Of a DNA stretch of 49,503 bases, positions 16,426 through 22,138 are shown piece by piece. Under the pieces are notes generated by a model. The model saw nothing but the letters and a program-made list of their open reading frames with translations. It was not told the DNA's origin and made no database searches. The stretch covers positions 1-49,503 of the forward strand of contig JBMOOH010000058.1 in the NCBI GenBank assembly GCA_049323795.1, given 5' to 3'. This DNA is from JAOADN01 sp049323795 (GTDB lineage: Bacteria > Pseudomonadota > Alphaproteobacteria > Rhodobacterales > Rhodobacteraceae). Each line of letters begins with the position of its first letter. The stretch's first letter is position 1. Position numbers and translations under genes: made by a program.

Positions 16426-16479
16426 CCGGGGAGGCGCTGCCTCCCCGGACCCCGCCGGGATATTTCCGCCAAGATGAAG
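16426..16479 (+). repeat. Intergenic hairpin plus CAAGATGAAG repeat, copy A
   Basis: A perfect 10-bp stem (CCGGGGAGGC, loop GCT, GCCTCCCCGG; 16426-16448) is followed by GGGATATTTCCGCCAAGATGAAG. The same plan, on the other strand, occurs at 27175-27229. I recall elements with TATTTNNNNCAAGATGAAG as abundant between genes in Rhodobacteraceae. It lies just after a stop codon and may end transcription. Confidence 0.75.
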
Positions 16480-16484
16480 AGCGG

Positions 16485-17822
16485 TCAGCGTACCGCCAGA
16501 AGCGCCGCCTCGAGCGAGGCTTCGAGCTTCTCCGCGATCTCCTCCAGGTCCGCATCGCTCGCAGTGTAGGGCGGGGCGAGGATCACGAAATCGCCGTCGA
16601 CCCCGTTCACGTTGCCGCCCGCCGGGTAGCAGATCAGTCCCCGCTCGAGCGCCTCGGTCCGCACCCGCTCGTTGAGGCGCGACGCCGCCGGAAAGGGTGC
16701 CTTCGTCGCGCGGTCCGCCACCAACTCGACCCCGATGAAATAGCCGCGCCCCCGGACGTCGCCCACCTCGCCGAACCGTGCGAAGCGCGCCCGCAGATCC
16801 TCCATCCAGACCGGCCCGCGCGCCGCGACGCGCTCGACCAGCTGCTCCTCCGCCACGATCCGCTGCACCGCCACCCCGGCGGCAAGGCAGGCGGTATGGC
16901 CGGTATAGGTATGGCCCGTCAGCGGCCCGCCATGCCCCGTCCGCATCGCATCGCCCACGGCCTTCGTGAAGACCGCCGCCCCGAGCGGCAGGTAGCCCCC
17001 CGACAGTCCCTTGGCGATCGTCACGATGTCGGGCTCGATCCCGTCCACGGCGCTCGCCCGCCAGACGCCGGATCGGCCCGACCCGCACATCACCTCGTCC
17101 GACACGATCAGGATGCCGTGGCGGCGGCAGATTTCGGCAATCGCCCTGGCATAGCCCGGCGGGGCCGGGACGCAACCGCCCGCCGCGCCGACAACCGGCT
17201 CGAAGAAGAACGCCGCGACATTGCGCGGCCCGAGCCGCCGGATTTCCGCCTCGAGCTCTGCCGCCAGCCACGGCACCAGCCCCTCGACCGATATGCCTTC
17301 GGGCAGACGGTAGACGTTGGCGGGGCTCACCCGGCCCACCTCGGGCAGCGCCCCCGCGAAGGCGCGCCTCCGCGCGGCGAAGCCCGACAGCGCCGTCGCC
17401 ATCAGCGTGTTCCCGTGCCACGAGCGTTCGCGCGCGATGAATTTCGTCCGCGCGGGCTCGCCCCGGTCGTGGTGATACTGAAGCGCGATCTTCATCGCGC
17501 TCTCGTTCGCCTCGGACCCGCCGGTCACGAAGACCATCTCCGACAGGTTCCCCCCGCAGCGGTCGGCGATGATCGCGGTCATCTCCTCGAGCGGATCGGC
17601 GGTGAAGAGGTAGCGATAGGCATGTGCGATCCGCTCGAGCTGCGCCGCGATCGCCGCGTTCACGCGCGGGTCGCCGTGGCCGATGCAATAGACCGCAGGC
17701 CCGCCCGACCCGTCGATGTAGCGCTTGCCCGACATGTCCCAGATGCAGCTTCCACGCCCGTGCGAGACCCTGGGAAGCCCCTCGTCCGACACGTCGAGCG
17801 CGCTGGCCTTCGTCGTCGTCAT
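16485..17822 (-). CDS. Class III (omega-type) PLP aminotransferase
   Basis: The protein is 445 aa, fold type I, class III. The PLP lysine is Lys271 in IAKGLSGGYLPLG; SDEVMCGSGR carries the PLP-pyridine Asp242, and TGGSEANESAMKIAL near residue 100 binds the cofactor phosphate. GLICYPAGGNVNG and FVILAPPYT close the C-terminal domain. Relatives use diverse amines and omega-amino acids, so the substrate is open. ATG at 17822 has GGAGGCGGGG upstream. It is divergent from sucC, so the paired GTGATCAC sites at 17928-17969 could act on both. Confidence 0.9.
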   Translation of the reverse strand: MTTTKASALDVSDEGLPRVSHGRGSCIWDMSGKRYIDGSGGPAVYCIGHGDPRVNAAIAAQLERIAHAYRYLFTADPLEEMTAIIADRCGGNLSEMVFVTGGSEANESAMKIALQYHHDRGEPARTKFIARERSWHGNTLMATALSGFAARRRAFAGALPEVGRVSPANVYRLPEGISVEGLVPWLAAELEAEIRRLGPRNVAAFFFEPVVGAAGGCVPAPPGYARAIAEICRRHGILIVSDEVMCGSGRSGVWRASAVDGIEPDIVTIAKGLSGGYLPLGAAVFTKAVGDAMRTGHGGPLTGHTYTGHTACLAAGVAVQRIVAEEQLVERVAARGPVWMEDLRARFARFGEVGDVRGRGYFIGVELVADRATKAPFPAASRLNERVRTEALERGLICYPAGGNVNGVDGDFVILAPPYTASDADLEEIAEKLEASLEAALLAVR

Positions 17823-17927
17823 CCCCGCCTCCGAACCGTTTCCGCCGTCCCTTCCGTCGCATGGCGGCCGCCCGCGGACAAGGCCCGGCACCGCTCCGGC
17901 CAGGTCCGGACCGGCACCGGGCTGAAG

Positions 17928-17969
17928 CGTGTGATCACGACATTTGGACGTGTGATCACTAAGTTTCGA
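17928..17969. promoter_or_regulatory. Tandem 21-bp repeat with two GTGATCAC palindromes upstream of sucC
   Basis: CGTGTGATCAC begins at 17928 and again at 17949. The two 21-bp units agree at 17 of 21 positions, including TTT at positions 16-18. Each has a perfect GTGATCAC (17931-17938 and 17952-17959). They lie about 110 bp upstream of sucC and parallel the sdh repeats in core and spacing. Confidence 0.6.
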
Positions 17970-18071
17970 TTTTTCCGGAGAAACCGCCTTCACCCCGATT
18001 TAGCGTTTTGCATCAAGGTCCGGACATGCCAAACCCCAGCCCAAGCACGGCTCACCCGGGAAGGTACGCGA

Positions 18072-19265
18072 ATGAACATCCACGAATACCAGGGCAAGGC
18101 GCTTCTCCGGCACTACGGCCTGCCTGTCTCGGACGGCCGCGTCGTCCTTCGGGCCGAAGACGCCAAGACCGCGGCGGGCGAACTCGACGGCCCGATCTGG
18201 GTGGTGAAGTCGCAGATCCACGCCGGCGGGCGCGGCAAGGGCCGCTTCAGGGAACCCGAGGCCGGCGACAAGGGCGGCGTCCGCGTCACCCGCTCGGTCT
18301 CGGAAGCCGCGAGCGAGGCCGCCAAGATGCTCGGCAGGACGCTGGTGACGGTCCAGACCGGCCCCGCCGGCAAGCAAGTCAACCGCATCTACATCGAGGA
18401 GGGCAGCGACATCGCGCGCGAGCTTTACCTCGCCCTCCTCGTCGACCGGAAGACCTCGCGCATCTCCCTGGTCGCCTCGACCGAAGGCGGCATGTCGATC
18501 GAGGAGGTGGCGCACGAGACGCCCGAGAAGATCCTGACTTTCGGCATCGACCCCGCCACCGGCATCCAGCCCTTCCACGGCCGGCGCGTCGCCTTCGCCC
18601 TGGATCTCGAGGGCAAGCAGGTCAAGCAATGCGTGGACCTGGTGGCACGGCTCTACCGTCTGTTCGTCGAGCGCGACGCCGAGATGATCGAGATCAATCC
18701 CCTCGTCGTCACCGGGGACGGCGACCTCAAATGCCTCGATGCCAAGATCGGCTTCGACAACAACGCGCTTTTCCGCCAGCCCGACATCGTTGCACTGAGG
18801 GACGAGAGCGAGGAAGACCCCAAGGAACTCGCCGCCTCGAAGTTCGACCTGAACTACATCGCGCTCGACGGCGAGATCGGCTGCATGGTGAACGGCGCGG
18901 GCCTCGCCATGGCGACGATGGACATCATCAAGCTCTACGGCGCCGAGCCCGCGAACTTCCTCGACGTGGGCGGCGGGGCGACGAAGGAAAAGGTGACGGA
19001 AGCCTTCAAGATCATCACCTCCGACCCGAACGTGAAGGGCATCCTCGTCAACATCTTCGGCGGCATCATGCGCTGCGACATCATCGCCGAAGGCGTCATC
19101 GCGGCAGTGAAGGAGGTGGGGCTGAAGGTCCCGCTGGTCGTCCGGCTGGAGGGGACGAACGTGGACCTCGGCAAGAAGATCATCCGGGAATCGGGGCTGA
19201 ACGTCATCGCGGCGGATGATCTGCGGGACGGGGCGGAGAAGATCGTGAAGGCGGTGCGGGGGTGA
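18072..19265 (+). CDS. sucC: Succinyl-CoA synthetase (ADP-forming) beta subunit
   Basis: With SucD it converts succinyl-CoA to succinate with ATP formation. The protein is 397 aa. An ATP-grasp domain starts at MNIHEYQGKALLRHYG, with KSQIHAGGRGKG near residue 46 and EINPLVV near 210 for Mg-ATP. The C-terminal ligase domain has FLDVGGGATKEKV, VKGILVNIFGGIMRCD and RLEGTNVDLGKKI. ATG at 18072 has GGGAAGG upstream. It is the first gene of the suc cluster. Normally sucD follows at once; here 1,064 bp intervene. Confidence 0.98.
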   Translation: MNIHEYQGKALLRHYGLPVSDGRVVLRAEDAKTAAGELDGPIWVVKSQIHAGGRGKGRFREPEAGDKGGVRVTRSVSEAASEAAKMLGRTLVTVQTGPAGKQVNRIYIEEGSDIARELYLALLVDRKTSRISLVASTEGGMSIEEVAHETPEKILTFGIDPATGIQPFHGRRVAFALDLEGKQVKQCVDLVARLYRLFVERDAEMIEINPLVVTGDGDLKCLDAKIGFDNNALFRQPDIVALRDESEEDPKELAASKFDLNYIALDGEIGCMVNGAGLAMATMDIIKLYGAEPANFLDVGGGATKEKVTEAFKIITSDPNVKGILVNIFGGIMRCDIIAEGVIAAVKEVGLKVPLVVRLEGTNVDLGKKIIRESGLNVIAADDLRDGAEKIVKAVRG

Positions 19266-19268
19266 CTC

Positions 19269-19604
19269 ATGGGCGGTGGAACTTCAACCCCTCTCTTTCC
19301 ATTCGACTATCCCAGCCATGCGCTACTTCTTATCGCATTTGGTGGAGTATTTTGGACCGTTGCCACCGCCGTCCGTGCGATCGCCTACCGCAAGGACGAT
19401 GTTGTTGATATGTCCCGGCACAATCCTTGGTTTGTCCTCTTCAAGGGCCGGAAAATGACCCCTGACGAAGCTGCCGCCCGCCTGCCTCCGCTCTTTTTCA
19501 TCCTCTATGGCGGGTTAGGGCGTATTTTTCAGTGGATTGGTTTAGCTATTGTTTCTTTCGGAACGATTGGATTGTTCGTTTCACTTATTAGGAAATTCCT
19601 TTGA
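19269..19604 (+). CDS. Hypothetical membrane protein inserted between sucC and sucD
   Basis: The protein is 111 aa. A transmembrane helix lies at about residues 17-39 (HALLLIAFGGVFWTVATAV), followed by a soluble loop with RHNPWFVLFKGRKMTPDEAAARLPP and two more hydrophobic segments to the C-terminus (IFQWIGLAIVSFGTIGLF). By eye its G+C is near one half, far below its neighbours, with many AT-ending codons, a sign of recent transfer. The ATG is four bases after the sucC stop, so it is probably translated from the suc transcript. No family was recognised. It is followed by an antisense higBA pair. Confidence 0.7.
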   Translation: MGGGTSTPLFPFDYPSHALLLIAFGGVFWTVATAVRAIAYRKDDVVDMSRHNPWFVLFKGRKMTPDEAAARLPPLFFILYGGLGRIFQWIGLAIVSFGTIGLFVSLIRKFL

Positions 19605-19636
19605 TGCCAGTGACCGCATTGCCCGCACCCCGCCCT

Positions 19637-19960
19637 TCACGCCGCCTCGTCCCGAGCCTCTGGCATTGGTCTTGGCACAATGGTGGCCAGAGCGCGTTGC
19701 AACTCCGGGTCCAGACGGGCGACCGAGGCGTCATGGCTCATCCGCAGGTTCATCCAGAACTCGATGCCAGTGCCAAGATAGCGCCCCAAACGATCGGCAG
19801 TGTCAGCGGTCAGCGCCGTCTGCTCGCGGATCAGCCGCTCGATCCGGGTGCGCGGCACCCCGACGGCCCGCGCAACCTTGCCCGCCGTCAGCTTCAACGG
19901 CTCCATGAATTCCGTCCGCAAAATTTCACCGGGATGGATCGGCGGATTTGTAATCAGCAT
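19637..19960 (-). CDS. higA: HigA family antitoxin
   Basis: The protein is 107 aa, an XRE-type helix-turn-helix protein of the HigA/VapI group. The signature IHPGEILRTEFMEPLKLTAGKVARAV at residues 8-33 leads into the HTH (VPRTRIERLIREQTALTADTADRLGRYLG), then EFWMNLRMSHD. It should bind HigB and repress the operon through the palindromes at 20263-20313. ATG at 19960 has AAGGAGCGACGCC, stronger than the site of higB, fitting the need for antitoxin excess. The toxin-first order is typical of higBA. It is antisense to the suc cluster. Confidence 0.93.
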   Translation of the reverse strand: MLITNPPIHPGEILRTEFMEPLKLTAGKVARAVGVPRTRIERLIREQTALTADTADRLGRYLGTGIEFWMNLRMSHDASVARLDPELQRALATIVPRPMPEARDEAA

Positions 19961-19972
19961 GGGCGTCGCTCC

Positions 19973-20254
19973 TTAGTGATAGTCAACAATCTCAACATCA
20001 AACGCATCACTGCCCTTCCAGACAAAGCACACGCGCCATTGGACGTTGATGCGGATGGAATGCTGCCCCTTCCGGTCGCCGGACAGGGCCTCCAAATGGT
20101 TCGACGGCGGACTTCGCAGCGCCGCCAATGTGCCAGCAGCATCCAGCATCAACAGCTTCTTGATCGCCCCGCGCAGCAAGTCCGGCGGAAACCCCGTCGG
20201 CGATTGTCCCGAAAGGATCAGGTCGATCCGCTTGTCGCGTTTCGTGACAATCAT
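19973..20254 (-). CDS. higB: HigB family toxin (RelE superfamily mRNA interferase)
   Basis: The protein is 93 aa. RelE-fold features are RGAIKKLLMLDAAGTLAAL, the basic LEALSGDRKGQHSIRINVQWRVCFVW and the closing DAFDVEIVDYH. Such toxins cut mRNA on the ribosome. ATG at 20254 lies only nine bases from the first operator palindrome and has a weak ribosome site, so the mRNA leader is probably very short. The stop is 12 bp before higA. The full length and intact conserved residues suggest a working toxin. Confidence 0.92.
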   Translation of the reverse strand: MIVTKRDKRIDLILSGQSPTGFPPDLLRGAIKKLLMLDAAGTLAALRSPPSNHLEALSGDRKGQHSIRINVQWRVCFVWKGSDAFDVEIVDYH

Positions 20255-20262
20255 CCCAGCCG

Positions 20263-20313
20263 TGTATCACGTTATGATACATTCGTCAATGCTCCCGTAT
20301 CACTTCATGATAC
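20263..20313. promoter_or_regulatory. Two palindromic operators for higBA, next to sucD
   Basis: TGTATCA-N5-TGATACA (20263-20281) and GTATCA-N5-TGATAC (20297-20313) are perfect inverted repeats with centres 33 bp apart, about three helical turns. The layout fits cooperative binding of HigA or HigBA to shut off the higB promoter. The second lies 17 bp from the sucD start, so bound repressor could also affect transcription into sucD. Confidence 0.8.
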
Positions 20314-20329
20314 AACCGTGAGGCCCTGA

Positions 20330-21211
20330 ATGTCCGTCCTCGTCAACGCATCCACCCGCGTCATCTGCCAGGGCTTCACCGGCAGCCAGGGCACGTTCCA
20401 TTCCGAACAGGCCATCGCCTACGGCACCCGCATGGTCGGCGGCGTCACCCCCGGGAAGGGCGGCACGGAACACCTCGGCCTTCCCGTCTTCGACAGCTGC
20501 CACGAGGCAGTGGCCAGGACCGGCGCGGAGGCCTCCGTCATCTACGTCCCCCCGCCTTTCGCGGCCGATTCGATCCTCGAGGCGATCGACGCGGGGATCC
20601 CCCTCGTCGTCTGCATCACCGAAGGCATCCCGGTTCTCGACATGATGAAGGTGAAGCGCGCGCTGCAAGGCTCGAAGACCCGCCTCATCGGACCGAACTG
20701 CCCCGGCATCATGACGCCCGGCGAATGCAAGATCGGGATCATGCCGGGGTCGATCTTCAAACGCGGGTCGGTCGGCGTTGTCTCCCGCTCGGGCACCCTG
20801 ACCTACGAGGCCGTGAAGCAGACCTCCGACGTGGGCCTCGGCCAGTCCTCGGCGGTCGGGATCGGCGGAGACCCGATCAAGGGCACCGAGCATATCGACG
20901 TGCTGGAATGGTTCCTGGCGGACCCGGAGACGCAGAGCATCATCATGATCGGCGAGATCGGCGGCAGCGCCGAGGAAGAGGCGGCGCAGTTCCTGAAGGA
21001 CGAGGCGAAACGCGGGCGGAAGAAGCCCGTTGCGGGTTTCATCGCCGGCCGCACCGCACCGCCGGGGCGACGGATGGGCCATGCCGGCGCGATCGTTTCG
21101 GGCGGCAAGGGCGACGCCGGAACGAAGATCGACGCGATGCTCTCGGCGGGTATCGTCGTGGCCGACAGTCCTGCCGGGCTGGGCGAGGCGGTGCTGAAGG
21201 CAATCGGCTAG
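20330..21211 (+). CDS. sucD: Succinyl-CoA synthetase (ADP-forming) alpha subunit
   Basis: The protein is 293 aa. A CoA-binding domain has VICQGFTGSQGTFHSEQAI near residue 11; the ligase domain has LIGPNCPGI and the phosphohistidine His251 in RRMGHAGAIVSGG. ATG at 20330 has GAGG upstream. The gene is separated from sucC by a membrane protein and an antisense higBA pair. It must be made by read-through of that insert or from its own promoter in the 75 bp that also hold the higBA operators. Confidence 0.98.
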   Translation: MSVLVNASTRVICQGFTGSQGTFHSEQAIAYGTRMVGGVTPGKGGTEHLGLPVFDSCHEAVARTGAEASVIYVPPPFAADSILEAIDAGIPLVVCITEGIPVLDMMKVKRALQGSKTRLIGPNCPGIMTPGECKIGIMPGSIFKRGSVGVVSRSGTLTYEAVKQTSDVGLGQSSAVGIGGDPIKGTEHIDVLEWFLADPETQSIIMIGEIGGSAEEEAAQFLKDEAKRGRKKPVAGFIAGRTAPPGRRMGHAGAIVSGGKGDAGTKIDAMLSAGIVVADSPAGLGEAVLKAIG

Positions 21212-21226
21212 CAGCAGGGGTCAATC

Positions 21227-21952
21227 ATGCCGGTGTTCCGCGTGAACGGTCAGCTCCACTACTACGCGCATGTCCCGAAGTGCGGAGGCAGCGCCGTCGA
21301 GACCTATCTCGCAGCGCGGTTCGGCAAGCTCGGTTTTCTCGACACGCGCTTCTACGCCGTGCCGGAACGGGAACGCTGGACGAAGAGTTCGCCACAGCAC
21401 GTCCTCCACGGGGATTTCGCCTCGCTCGTGCCCTCGGAGTGGATCGTTTCGTCCTTCGCGGTGGTGCGCCACCCGCTGAAACGGCTGGTGAGTTCCTTCC
21501 TCTTCCAGGCCGAGAAGGAGGGAACCGTGCCCGCAGGCTGGGGAATCGACGAATGGGTCGATGCCTTTCTCGCTTCGGCGGTGTCCGACCCCTTCCAGTA
21601 CGACAACCACCTTCGCCCGCAGTCGGCGCTGGTCCCGGGTCAGGCGACCGTGTTCCGGCTGGAAGAGGGACTCGCGCCTCTTGTCGCCCACCTCGACAGG
21701 GTCGCCGGCAACCGGGAAGGCCCGCGCGAGATCGCGCATGTGAACGAGGCCGGGGACCGCAGGGGCGAGGCACGCAACGCCACGCCGTCGCGCGAGACGC
21801 TCGACAAGGTCATCGCCTACTACGCCGCCGACTTCCGCCGCTTCGGCTACGACCCCGACAGCGTCGACCTGACGAAGCCCCGCCCGGCCGGGACGGGATC
21901 GGGCACCGGGCTCTTCCGCCGGATCGCCGCCCGGCTGGGGGGGCGGACGTGA
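21227..21952 (+). CDS. Sulfotransferase family protein
   Basis: The protein is 241 aa, of the sulfotransferase family 2 type with a P-loop-like fold. HVPKCGGSAVETYL near residue 15 is the 5'-phosphosulfate (PAPS) loop, and VVRHPLKRLVSSFLF near 80 is the 3'-phosphate site. Members move sulfate from PAPS to sugars or other acceptors. It lies 15 bp after sucD and before sucA in the same direction. I recall such a gene at this spot in other Rhodobacteraceae, so it may be a stable resident and not a recent arrival. The acceptor is unknown. Confidence 0.82.
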   Translation: MPVFRVNGQLHYYAHVPKCGGSAVETYLAARFGKLGFLDTRFYAVPERERWTKSSPQHVLHGDFASLVPSEWIVSSFAVVRHPLKRLVSSFLFQAEKEGTVPAGWGIDEWVDAFLASAVSDPFQYDNHLRPQSALVPGQATVFRLEEGLAPLVAHLDRVAGNREGPREIAHVNEAGDRRGEARNATPSRETLDKVIAYYAADFRRFGYDPDSVDLTKPRPAGTGSGTGLFRRIAARLGGRT

Positions 21953-22138
21953 CCTTGGAGCGGGGTTCACCCCGCGGTCCTGCAACGCGTTCCTCGCGCC
22001 GGCAGCGACCGGCCCGCGGCGCGCGAGGCGCAGCATCCGTCCCGCGGCCGGAAGAGGCGGGCCGGACGCTGCAGGTGCCGCGCACCGGCGGGCCTGCCGA
22101 CGACCCACTCCCCTTTTCCGACCCCCCGAGGTGACCCC

